Shown here piece after piece: positions 1-5,661 of a stretch of DNA of 5,661 nt. Where the stretch lies: contig CAYGTS010000154.1 of the NCBI GenBank assembly GCA_964352905.1, forward strand, positions 1 to 5,661. The letters run 5' to 3'. Below the pieces are notes generated by a model that worked only from the letters and a program-made list of their open reading frames with translations, did not search any database and was not told the DNA's origin. The stretch's first letter is position 1; the number at the start of each line of letters is the position of its first letter. Position numbers and translations under genes: made by a program. This stretch comes from CAYGTS01 sp964352905 (lineage in GTDB: Bacteria > Pseudomonadota > Gammaproteobacteria > JAHCLG01).

Positions 1-60
1 TCGTTGGGGAGGCGGTTCTTAAGTTGACGCCTATGAGCTACAGCGGGAATTGCTGGCTAA
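1..60. other. GC-rich left edge, unassigned, possible junction with other DNA
   Basis: These 60 bases are about 53% G+C (32 of 60), while the next 60 are about 28%, so the composition changes abruptly just where the toxin reading frame ends. Plus-strand frame 3 is open from the edge to a stop at 63-65, and one minus-strand frame is open from the toxin stop to the edge with no start codon. Neither short peptide belongs to a family I recognise. It could be the end of a mobile element or of a neighbouring gene cut by the window. I infer only that it has a different history from the sequence to its right. Confidence 0.3.
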
Positions 61-254
61 GTTGAAGTTTCTAGCATAGTAAGTGTTATTTGAAAATTTT
101 GTTGACCAATAATAGCCATAGCAATCATTTCGAATCGACGAATTAATTGGCGAAAATAATCATCTGCTTTTATTTCACCATGAGTCAGAACGCCCCAGCG
201 GTAAATCCGGTATAGGTCTTCTTCTGCTTGAACTGATAATTTATAGTTCTCCAT
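57..254 (-). pseudogene. ParE/RelE-family toxin, 3'-truncated
   Basis: This is the toxin partner of the upstream ParD-like antitoxin. Residues 1-45 look like the N-terminal helical half of a ParE toxin: a YKLS strand, then AEEDLYRIY, then ADDYFRQLIRRFEMIA. ParE proteins are usually about 95-100 residues and end in a beta-sheet core with a conserved Arg-rich strand and an IYYR-like strand. Here the product stops at 65 residues, and residues 46-65 (from MAIIGQQNF onward) do not resemble the family. The other two minus-strand frames do not restore the missing part, so a deletion or rearrangement fits better than a simple frameshift. The ATG lies inside the end of the antitoxin gene (14-base overlap), the usual coupled arrangement. 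ParE toxins act on DNA gyrase, and related RelE toxins cleave mRNA on the ribosome. This copy probably does neither, because the sheet that carries activity is absent. Confidence 0.7.
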
Positions 255-483
255 TACATTTTAACTTTTCCTTAGCATTAGCAAGTATTTGTTCAGGCGT
301 AAAATTTGAAAATCCTTTTGCTTCAGCAGCGATTAGGCGTTTACGAATAAATTCAATTTCTCTTGCTTTACGAATTAAATCATTAATGACTTCGCTACGG
401 CTTGAAAATTCTTTGCTATCAATTTGCGCTTGGATCCATTGCTCATTGGGCTCAGAAATTGATAAACTTGCACGAGTAGACAT
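241..483 (-). CDS. ParD-like ribbon-helix-helix antitoxin (type II TA)
   Basis: This is an 80-residue protein with the layout of the ParD/CopG antitoxin family. A short N-terminal strand (RASLSIS, residues 4-10) is followed by helix 1 (about 11-20) and helix 2 after SSRSEVINDLIRKA (about 27-40), which together form the dimeric ribbon-helix-helix DNA-binding fold. The charged tail (about 41-80, including GFSNFTPEQILANAKEKL) is the part that in ParD wraps around and neutralises the toxin. The length matches the family and the gene appears intact. The ATG is preceded by a good ribosome binding site (AGGAG, 7 bases from the ATG). Its stop codon lies inside the toxin gene, so the two are translationally coupled. 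Autorepression through the palindrome just upstream is the expected control. Because the toxin is truncated, this antitoxin may now be a solitary regulator or a neutraliser of related toxins elsewhere; that is inference. Confidence 0.85.
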   Translation of the reverse strand: MSTRASLSISEPNEQWIQAQIDSKEFSSRSEVINDLIRKAREIEFIRKRLIAAEAKGFSNFTPEQILANAKEKLKCNGEL

Positions 484-489
484 ACAAGA

Positions 490-494
490 CTCCT
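490..494 (-). promoter_or_regulatory. Ribosome binding site of the ParD-like antitoxin
   Basis: Minus-strand AGGAG stands 6 bases before the ATG at 483 (TCTTGT lies between). It is one of the clearest Shine-Dalgarno sequences in the window and fixes the antitoxin start. The toxin ATG at 254 has no comparable site, which fits the usual excess of antitoxin over toxin. Confidence 0.75.
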
Positions 495-509
495 AAAATT
501 AGTCATTTT

Positions 510-540
510 ATGATGTTTTTATACATCATAAAAACATCAT
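510..540. promoter_or_regulatory. Perfect 13-base inverted repeat, likely operator of the TA locus
   Basis: The arms ATGATGTTTTTAT (510-522) and ATAAAAACATCAT (528-540) are perfect inverted copies separated by 5 bases. Within them the heptamer ATGATGT occurs three times: 510-516 forward, and 523-529 and 534-540 reversed. The first and second copies form a second perfect palindrome with a 6-base spacer. The site ends 27 bases before the antitoxin start and overlaps the place where its promoter must lie; a candidate -10 is minus-strand TAAAAT at 505-510. Ribbon-helix-helix antitoxins bind repeated half-sites as cooperative dimers, so autorepression is the likely role. It could also fold in RNA behind parB, but the stem is almost all A-U and no U run follows on the minus strand, so it is a poor intrinsic terminator. 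Confidence 0.7.
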
Positions 541-553
541 TTATACACTCATT

Positions 554-1438
554 TCAGTTAATATGCGCAATGATGCCATCTAATTCTTCTAAGTCATTGT
601 AATGAATAATTAATTGGCCTTTGCCATTATTATTATGTTTGAGCAAAACTTTGGCACTTAAGATTTCTTCAATTTGGTTTTGCAAAGCCGTCACTTCGGG
701 GGCGACTGCAGCCGGCTCAGCTTGTTGGGTTTCAGTGGTATGTTGCAGCATGCGACGAATAAGCTTTTCGGTTTCACGCACGGATAAATTATTTTCGATG
801 ACTTGTTTTGCTGCTAACACTTGCTCATCGTTTTCAAGTGCGAGCAGAGCACGTGCATGCCCCATTTCGAGATCGCCGCGCATTAGCAAGGTTTTAACTT
901 CTTCACGTAAACTTAATAACCGCAATAAATTAGTAACCGTCGTACGCGATTTCCCTAATGTTTCTGCCACTTGTTGATGAGTTAAGTTTAATTCTTCGAT
1001 TAAGCGATTAATCGCGATCGCTTCTTCGATGGGATTTAAATTTTCACGCTGAATATTTTCAATTAACGCTACCGCCATGACGGTATCATCAGCTAGCTCT
1101 TTCACTAAGGCAGGAATTTCATGCAAACCTGCTAATTGTGAGGCACGCCAGCGCCGTTCACCTGCGACTAGTTCAAATTTATTCTGCGCAATTTTACGCA
1201 CCACGATCGGCTGGATCACACCTTGCGCACGAATGGATTGCGCTAATTCTTCAAGTGCATTTGGTTCAAACTCACGACGCGGTTGATAAGGGCTGCGCAC
1301 GATCATATCAACCGGAATTTTACGATACTCTTGATTACTTTCTGGTTTAACTTCAGATTTAGTTGCCGCATAAACATCTTCAACGCTGCCAAGCAATGCA
1401 TTTAAATTTCGGCCTAAACCCCGTTTTTTCACTGTCAT
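554..1438 (-). CDS. parB: Chromosome-partitioning protein ParB (Spo0J family)
   Basis: This is the 294-residue DNA clamp of the ParABS chromosome segregation system. It binds parS sites near the origin, spreads using CTP, and stimulates the ParA ATPase. The N-terminal basic motif (KKRGLGRNLNALL, residues 4-16) is the ParA-stimulating peptide. The ParB/Srx CTPase domain (about 39-140) holds SPYQPRREF (49-57), the GERRWRA box (93-99) and ENIQRENLNPIEEA (127-140). A helix-turn-helix follows (about 152-173, HQQVAETLGKSRTTVTNLLRL), with EMGHARALL at 191-199. A poor linker (about 232-248) leads to the C-terminal dimerisation domain (about 250-294), which ends in the typical LDGIIAHI. Length and motifs are complete. 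The ATG lies 24 bases after the parA stop, so the two are very likely co-transcribed. No parS consensus is visible in this window. Confidence 0.97.
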   Translation of the reverse strand: MTVKKRGLGRNLNALLGSVEDVYAATKSEVKPESNQEYRKIPVDMIVRSPYQPRREFEPNALEELAQSIRAQGVIQPIVVRKIAQNKFELVAGERRWRASQLAGLHEIPALVKELADDTVMAVALIENIQRENLNPIEEAIAINRLIEELNLTHQQVAETLGKSRTTVTNLLRLLSLREEVKTLLMRGDLEMGHARALLALENDEQVLAAKQVIENNLSVRETEKLIRRMLQHTTETQQAEPAAVAPEVTALQNQIEEILSAKVLLKHNNNGKGQLIIHYNDLEELDGIIAHIN

Positions 1439-1462
1439 GTAATATGTCTCACTTCTTCATAC

Positions 1463-2254
1463 TTAGGCTGTTAATTCAGCGGTTTGAAAGGATTCTTGTT
1501 TTTGGATAATCTCTTTGGCTAGTTTAAGATAGGCTTCTGCACCCGATGAACGACTATCATAGGTAATCACAGGCATACCAAAACTCGGTGCTTCGGCTAA
1601 GCGTACGTTACGTGGGATCACGGTTGTATAAACTTTATCGCCAAAATATTCGTGTAATTGTTGTGATACATCATTGGTTAAACAGTTACGCGGATCGTAC
1701 ATGGTACGAATAATGCCAATAATTTGTAGTTTTGGATTTAAATTTTCAGTTAGTTGGTTAATGGTTGACATTAAGCCGGTTAATCCTTCCAGCGCATAAT
1801 ATTCACATTGCATGGGAATGATGATCCCATCTGCGGCCACTAACGCATTAATAGTTAACATATTTAAGCTGGGAGGACAATCAATCACGATATAATCGTA
1901 ACTATTGCGCACTTTTAATAAGATTTGGCGTAAACGAAATTCACGCCGCGACTTTTGTAATAAACCCACTTCTGCAACGGTTAAATCTTGGTTAGCCGGT
2001 AATAAATCATAATCATGTTTGGTGGCAACAATGATGGAGTAAATATCGATTTCTTCATCGAGTAGCGCATCATTCACACTGCTTTTTAGTTGTGATTTAT
2101 TAACACCGCTGCCCATGCTGGCATTGCCTTGTGGATCAAGATCAATCAATAACACACGACGATGTTGCGCACCTAAACCTGCTGCTAAATTAACACTTGT
2201 CGTAGTTTTACCCACACCACCTTTTTGGTTGGCAATGGCGATAACGGTTCCCAA
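1463..2254 (-). CDS. parA: Chromosome-partitioning ATPase ParA (Soj family), TTG start
   Basis: This is a 263-residue Walker-type ATPase that binds nucleoid DNA as an ATP dimer and moves ParB-bound origins. The deviant Walker A motif is KGGVGKTT (11-18), with signature Lys11 and Lys16. LIDLDPQGN (36-44) is the switch I/A' region and IVIDCPPSL (122-130) is Walker B. The family C-terminal block, from TVIPRNVRLAEAPSFG (211-226) to SGAEAYLKLAKEI, is intact. The start is TTG at 2254. The nearby ATG at 2262-2260 is out of frame, and the next in-frame codons upstream contain no start before a stop at 2276-2278. A TTG start gives MGTVIAIANQKGG, the normal family N-terminus, and a GAGGA lies 7 bases upstream. 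The start lies 4 bases past the rsmG stop, which indicates coupled translation. There is no sign of plasmid origin: the neighbours are those of a chromosomal Soj. Confidence 0.97.
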   Translation of the reverse strand: MGTVIAIANQKGGVGKTTTSVNLAAGLGAQHRRVLLIDLDPQGNASMGSGVNKSQLKSSVNDALLDEEIDIYSIIVATKHDYDLLPANQDLTVAEVGLLQKSRREFRLRQILLKVRNSYDYIVIDCPPSLNMLTINALVAADGIIIPMQCEYYALEGLTGLMSTINQLTENLNPKLQIIGIIRTMYDPRNCLTNDVSQQLHEYFGDKVYTTVIPRNVRLAEAPSFGMPVITYDSRSSGAEAYLKLAKEIIQKQESFQTAELTA

Positions 2255-2258
2255 TGTT

Positions 2259-2894
2259 TCATCCTCGAATAATTTTTAGCAAATATCGCTCTTTATCGAT
2301 ACCTGGCACGCTTACATGATGATTTTCTGCCAGTTTAAATTCTGCTGGTAGATTGGTTAATTCTTGTTGGAAATTTTTCCCTTTCATTAACAAAAAGCAT
2401 CCTTGATCACTGCACAAATGGCGGCATTGGCCAATCATATCATGAATTGAACTAAAAGCACGCGATAGAATGGTATCAAATAAAGCGGCGGGTTGATAAT
2501 CTTGCACGCGTTTATCAATGATAGTGACATTATTTAAACCCAAATCGAAACTCGCTTGGCGTAAGAAGGTGACTTTTTTTTGATTGGGTTCGACCAAAGT
2601 CATATTGCACTCAGGTTTGGCAATCGCAACTAACAAGCCTGGCAACCCTGCACCTGTACCAATATCAGCGATATTGCCCGCGGTTAAATAAGGCAAAATG
2701 GCTAAATTATCTAATAGCACATAGTGATAAATTTCATCTTGGCTACGAAAACGCGTTAAGTTAAACGCTTGTTGCCAATGCGATAATAACGCTAAGTAGC
2801 GAAACAATGGTTCGATTTGTTCAATTTCAAGAGAAACGTTTATTTTTATTAAATCGCGCTTAAACTTTTCATAGTAAGCGATAAAGTCTGTCAT
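2259..2894 (-). CDS. rsmG: 16S rRNA (guanine-N7)-methyltransferase RsmG (GidB)
   Basis: This is a 211-residue cytoplasmic enzyme that methylates G527 of 16S rRNA (E. coli numbering) at N7 with S-adenosylmethionine; its loss gives low-level streptomycin resistance in several bacteria. The class I methyltransferase fold shows the SAM loop IADIGTGAGLPG (75-86), the acidic VEPNQKKVTFLRQ (101-113), SRAFSSIHDM (144-153), the LLMKGK strand (168-173) and the C-terminal ERYLLKIIR (202-210). NLTRFRSQDEI (45-55) matches the conserved N-terminal region. Length is normal. The ATG comes 2 bases after the stop of the barrel gene and the stop is 4 bases before parA, so it sits inside a tightly coupled transcript. 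The segment coding for residues 105-107 contains a run of eight A (2574-2581), a possible slippage site. Confidence 0.96.
   Translation of the reverse strand: MTDFIAYYEKFKRDLIKINVSLEIEQIEPLFRYLALLSHWQQAFNLTRFRSQDEIYHYVLLDNLAILPYLTAGNIADIGTGAGLPGLLVAIAKPECNMTLVEPNQKKVTFLRQASFDLGLNNVTIIDKRVQDYQPAALFDTILSRAFSSIHDMIGQCRHLCSDQGCFLLMKGKNFQQELTNLPAEFKLAENHHVSVPGIDKERYLLKIIRG
2262..2266 (-). promoter_or_regulatory. Ribosome binding site that fixes the parA TTG start
   Basis: Minus-strand GAGGA lies 7 bases before the TTG at 2254 and overlaps the last codons of rsmG. The overlapping out-of-frame ATG at 2262-2260 sits too close to this site to use it. The spacing together with the family N-terminus supports TTG as the true initiation codon. 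Confidence 0.7.
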
Positions 2895-2896
2895 TT

Positions 2897-3586
2897 TTAA
2901 ACATACACCACCAAATTCACAATGCCGGCAGTATAACGAACATCATTATTGGCTAACAAGCCTAATATTTCAGTGCGAAGTGCAATTAAATTGTTAAAGG
3001 AATATTGAAAACCCACACCCCAATCTAATCCCGCACCATTATTACGCGTTGTGATACTTGCTGGCGCATTGATTTGGTTGGCTAAACTCACGGTATTATA
3101 GATATTGGTTTTTAAGCGGCCATAACCAAACCCAAGTTTTGCCAAAAAACTAAAGTTGGGAACCAGCACACCTAAGCGTGTTTGATAAACCACATCGAGC
3201 GACATAGCTTCTAAAGATGAATCTTGTGACGTGTTAACAGCCACTGTTTGAGTTGAGCCATTCGGAATAAATTGGTTATTAACACTGCTGTGTTCTTTAT
3301 CGAAGTAACGAAAGGCTAATTCAAGTCCTAGCGCTTGAAATGAATCTGGGCCGAAAGAGAACAGCTGTCCGATGGCAAGATTGTATAAAACGTTACTGGC
3401 ATTTTTTTGCTGGTAAAGTAGGGTGTTGGTTGAATCAATACTGGTATTACTGAGTTTACCATCTTTTAAATAACCGGCACCAATACCACCTTCAATATAC
3501 GTGCCTTCGGGTAAATCAAATACCGCAAAACTGTTTGTCACCCACGCCAATAATAATAAGCCTAATCCTAAAGCAATCAGTTTCAT
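2897..3586 (-). CDS. Secreted, probable eight-stranded outer membrane beta-barrel protein
   Basis: I do not recognise a named family. Residues 1-21 form a signal peptide: MK, a hydrophobic Leu-rich core, and a likely Sec cleavage after NSFA. The mature part (about 208 residues) shows about eight alternating amphipathic stretches suited to barrel strands: near 30-40, 65-78, 83-96, 125-141, 145-162, 186-198, 200-211 and 218-229. They are joined by Asn/Ser/Thr-rich loops, the longest around 97-124. There is no cysteine, so it is not a lipoprotein, and no OmpA-type peptidoglycan-binding domain. Glycine-rich strands such as YIEGGIGAGYL and FGYGRLK resemble the OmpA/OmpX/OmpW barrel class. The last residue is Val with Tyr before it, not the usual terminal Phe, so the assembly signal is atypical. 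A GGA 7 bases upstream supports the ATG. It lies between mnmG and rsmG, which are often neighbours, and ends 2 bases before rsmG. Confidence 0.75.
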   Translation of the reverse strand: MKLIALGLGLLLLAWVTNSFAVFDLPEGTYIEGGIGAGYLKDGKLSNTSIDSTNTLLYQQKNASNVLYNLAIGQLFSFGPDSFQALGLELAFRYFDKEHSSVNNQFIPNGSTQTVAVNTSQDSSLEAMSLDVVYQTRLGVLVPNFSFLAKLGFGYGRLKTNIYNTVSLANQINAPASITTRNNGAGLDWGVGFQYSFNNLIALRTEILGLLANNDVRYTAGIVNLVVYV

Positions 3587-3683
3587 TCTTTCATCCAGTT
3601 AAGTTATTAAAATGCTTACGCAGTTTAGCAGATTGTTCATAAATTTACTAAGCCTGTAGAGCCGTCAGATCCAAGCTACAAAC
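3587..3683. other. mnmG-to-barrel-gene gap, no clear terminator
   Basis: This 97-base gap shows no stem followed by a T run on the minus strand. The best inverted match, TGTAG with CTACA, is 5 bases long with a wide loop. A weak extended -10 (TG, one base, TAAACT; core at 3622-3627) could start a transcript for the barrel gene and rsmG, but it lacks a recognisable -35. Read-through from mnmG is therefore plausible. The GGA ribosome binding site of the barrel gene lies at 3594-3596. Confidence 0.35.
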
Positions 3684-5558
3684 TTAGGCCATTTGCAGTT
3701 GGCGTTTTTTAAGATGAACCAATAAAATTGAAATCGCTGCCGGTGTGACACCAGGAATGCGTGCTGCCATACCAATATTCACCGGTTTAACCGATTTTAA
3801 TTTTTCTCTGACTTCACTGGATAAACCTTTAATCTGATCATAATCAAGATTTTCAGGTAACTTAGTTTGTTCATGGCGCGCTTGTTTAGCAATTTCTTGC
3901 TGTTGGCGATCAATATAACCAGAATACATCGCTTGAATTTCAACTTGTTCAATCACCGCTTGGTTAGCTGCAACGGTTAAATCTGGTAATTGTGCCAGCA
4001 GCGCAAAATCGGTATCGGGGCGTTTTAATAATTCACTGGCGCGGTGCTCACGAGAAAGTGTTTGGCCAGTAAGCTTATTGTAAAGATCACACGTTGGTGT
4101 GCCGGGTCTTACCCAATAATGTTGTAGCTGATTTTGAATAGCTAAAATATCGGCTTTTTTCGCACTAAACTGTTGCCAGCGTGTTGCATCAACCACGCCT
4201 AATTCATAACCAATTTCGGTTAAACGTAAATCCGCATTATCTTCGCGTAATTGTAAACGATATTCTGCACGTGAGGTAAACATACGATAAGGTTCTTTGG
4301 TGCCGGTTGTGATTAAATCATCAATTAATACACCAATGTAAGCTTGATCACGGCGTGGTGTCCAACTCGGTTTGTTTTGCACAAATAACCCCGCGTTAAT
4401 ACCAGCGATTAAACCTTGTGCCGCCGCCTCTTCATAACCGGTTGTGCCATTAATTTGTCCTGCAAAAAATAAACCTTGTATAAACTTAGTTTGTAGTGAG
4501 GGTAATAAATCGCGCGGATCGAAAAAATCATATTCGATCGCATAGCCCGGTCTTGTGATATGCGCGTTTTCAAAACCTAACATGGATCGCACAAATTGCA
4601 CTTGCACATCAAATGGCAAACTGGTTGAAATACCGTTAGGATAAATTTCATGCGTATCTAATCCTTCTGGTTCGATAAAAATTTGATGCGCATCCTTATC
4701 TGCAAAACGCACAACTTTATCTTCAATCGAAGGGCAATAGCGTGGGCCAATGCCTTCGATTTTGCCAGTAAAGAGTGGTGAACGATTTAAACTTTCACGA
4801 ATGATGTCATGGGTTTTGCGTGTTGTATAGGTAATATGACAAGGTACTTGTTGTGGGTGTTGCGACTCATTTCCTAAATATGAAAACACAGGTAATGGAT
4901 TATCACCATGCTGTGCTTCCAGATTAGCATAATTAATGGTGCGACTATCAACCCGCGGCGGTGTACCCGTCTTTAAGCGATCAACCCGAAACGGTAAAGC
5001 GCGTAATCTTTCCGCTAAGGCATTCGAAGGTTGGCAACCGGCACGGCCACCTTGAAAATTTTCAAAACCAATATGAATTTTGCCACCTAAAAAGGTTCCT
5101 ACGGTGAGAATAACGGATTTTGCAAAAATATTAAGACCAAGTTGGGTTATAACGCCTTTCACAACATCATTTTCAACAATTAGATCAACCACAGATTGTT
5201 GGAAAATAGTAAGGTTAGGTTGGTTTTCAAGGATTGATCGCATCGCGGTTTTATAAAGCACTCGATCCGCTTGCGCGCGTGTGGCGCGTACCGCAGGACC
5301 TTTACTAGAGTTTAACACCCGAAACTGAATGCCCGCCTGATCAATCGCTGTAGCCATAGCGCCACCCAAGGCATCGATTTCTTTAACTAAATGGCTTTTA
5401 CCAATTCCACCAATCGCAGGATTACAAGACATTTGCCCCAGTGTATCGATATTTTGTGTTAGCAATAGTGTGGTTGCACCCATGCGCGCAGCCGAAAGTG
5501 CAGCCTCACTACCCGCATGACCACCACCGATAACAATAACATCATATTTTGTATTCAT
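3684..5558 (-). CDS. mnmG: tRNA uridine-5-carboxymethylaminomethyl modification enzyme MnmG (GidA)
   Basis: This is the FAD-dependent subunit that works with the GTPase MnmE, using methylenetetrahydrofolate and NADH, to place (carboxymethyl)aminomethyl groups on U34 of certain tRNAs. Counting from the ATG at 5558 it has 624 residues, close to the family's usual ~630. Seen in order: the FAD-binding GGGHAGSEAA (11-20); SCNPAIGGIGKSHLVKE (44-60); NSSKGPAVRATRAQADR (83-99); GTFLGGKIHIG; LKTGTPPRV; GPRYCPSIEDKVVRF with the conserved cysteine; RPGYAIEYDF; AGQINGTTGYEEAAAQG; and SRAEYRLQLREDNADLRL. The C-terminal helical MnmE-binding region ends in IPGVTPAAISILLVHLKK. The gene is intact. A GTG at 5564 in the same frame would add Met-Lys and cannot be excluded; I prefer ATG because AAG lies 8 bases upstream and MNTKYDVIVIGGG is a normal N-terminus. 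Confidence 0.97.
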   Translation of the reverse strand: MNTKYDVIVIGGGHAGSEAALSAARMGATTLLLTQNIDTLGQMSCNPAIGGIGKSHLVKEIDALGGAMATAIDQAGIQFRVLNSSKGPAVRATRAQADRVLYKTAMRSILENQPNLTIFQQSVVDLIVENDVVKGVITQLGLNIFAKSVILTVGTFLGGKIHIGFENFQGGRAGCQPSNALAERLRALPFRVDRLKTGTPPRVDSRTINYANLEAQHGDNPLPVFSYLGNESQHPQQVPCHITYTTRKTHDIIRESLNRSPLFTGKIEGIGPRYCPSIEDKVVRFADKDAHQIFIEPEGLDTHEIYPNGISTSLPFDVQVQFVRSMLGFENAHITRPGYAIEYDFFDPRDLLPSLQTKFIQGLFFAGQINGTTGYEEAAAQGLIAGINAGLFVQNKPSWTPRRDQAYIGVLIDDLITTGTKEPYRMFTSRAEYRLQLREDNADLRLTEIGYELGVVDATRWQQFSAKKADILAIQNQLQHYWVRPGTPTCDLYNKLTGQTLSREHRASELLKRPDTDFALLAQLPDLTVAANQAVIEQVEIQAMYSGYIDRQQQEIAKQARHEQTKLPENLDYDQIKGLSSEVREKLKSVKPVNIGMAARIPGVTPAAISILLVHLKKRQLQMA

Positions 5559-5590
5559 TTTCACAACTTACTAATACAAACAAAAGGCAT

Positions 5591-5596
5591 ATTATA
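5591..5596 (-). promoter_or_regulatory. Candidate -10 box of the mnmG promoter
   Basis: Minus-strand TATAAT, a perfect sigma-70 -10 hexamer, lies 32 bases before the mnmG ATG and would give a leader of about 25 bases. The -35 is poor: at a 17-base spacing the hexamer is CTGAAT (5614-5619), and the better TTGCTG lies 20 bases away. This is the likely start of the mnmG-led transcript. Confidence 0.5.
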
Positions 5597-5600
5597 ATAG

Positions 5601-5634
5601 TTCAACTGTATCTATTCAGCAAATTTTAGTTGAA
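5601..5634. repeat. 7-base inverted repeat upstream of mnmG
   Basis: TTCAACT (5601-5607) and AGTTGAA (5628-5634) are perfect inverted copies 20 bases apart, flanking the expected -35 region of mnmG. A short palindrome GAACGTTC follows at 5643-5650. Either could be a regulator site or chance in AT-rich DNA. I find no DnaA box (TTATNCACA) in 5559-5661. Confidence 0.3.
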
Positions 5635-5661
5635 TTTACTGAGAACGTTCAGATTTGGCGA

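Noticed and set aside
510..540. Intrinsic terminator for parB
   Set aside because: The stem is almost all A-T and no T run follows on the minus strand; its place before the antitoxin fits an operator better.
760..775. GTTTCACGCACGG resembling half of a parS site
   Set aside because: The second half of the parS palindrome (TGTTNCACGTGNAACA) is missing and the bases encode conserved ParB sequence.
621..977. Plus-strand open frame of 118 codons opposite parB
   Set aside because: It lies wholly antisense to a fully conserved parB, has a Ser/Cys-rich composition typical of a shadow frame, and shows no motif.
1077..1350. Two plus-strand open frames of about 70 codons opposite parB
   Set aside because: They overlap each other and the N-terminal half of parB, and have no family resemblance.
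1463..2254. parA as a plasmid or integrated-element partition gene
   Set aside because: The protein is a short Soj-type ATPase without an N-terminal DNA-binding domain, and it sits in the chromosomal mnmG-rsmG-parA-parB order.
3587..3683. Intrinsic terminator after mnmG
   Set aside because: The best inverted match is 5 bases with a wide loop and no T run.

Overview
This window looks like an origin-proximal chromosome segment from an AT-rich gammaproteobacterium. The gene order mnmG, rsmG, parA, parB on one strand is the conserved cluster that flanks the replication origin in many bacteria. The protein sequences look most like intracellular Legionellales (Coxiella, Legionella, Rickettsiella or Berkiella-like). 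That placement is an impression from protein style and base composition, not from a search.

All genes lie on the minus strand, so transcription runs from the right edge to the left. From right to left the layout is: a short promoter region (5559-5661); mnmG (tRNA wobble-uridine modification); a 97-base gap without a clear terminator; a gene for a secreted, probably eight-stranded outer membrane barrel protein; rsmG (16S rRNA m7G methyltransferase) only 2 bases later; parA 4 bases after rsmG, with a TTG start; parB 24 bases after parA; a 70-base gap holding a perfect 13-base inverted repeat; a ParD-type antitoxin; and a ParE-type toxin gene that overlaps the antitoxin by 14 bases and has lost its 3' half. 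The last ~60 bases at the left edge are distinctly GC-richer and carry nothing I recognise.

The genes form two units. The first is a compact housekeeping operon joining tRNA and rRNA modification (MnmG, RsmG) to chromosome partition (ParA ATPase and ParB CTPase/DNA clamp), interrupted by the barrel gene. The second is a small accessory toxin-antitoxin locus with its own operator-like palindrome, placed directly behind parB. I see no parS site, no DnaA box cluster, no RNA gene, no CRISPR and no complete mobile element.

Nothing here is a clearly new system. The points most worth a second look are the barrel gene inserted between mnmG and rsmG, the three-half-site operator of the toxin-antitoxin locus, the decayed toxin with a composition break beside it, and the TTG start of parA.
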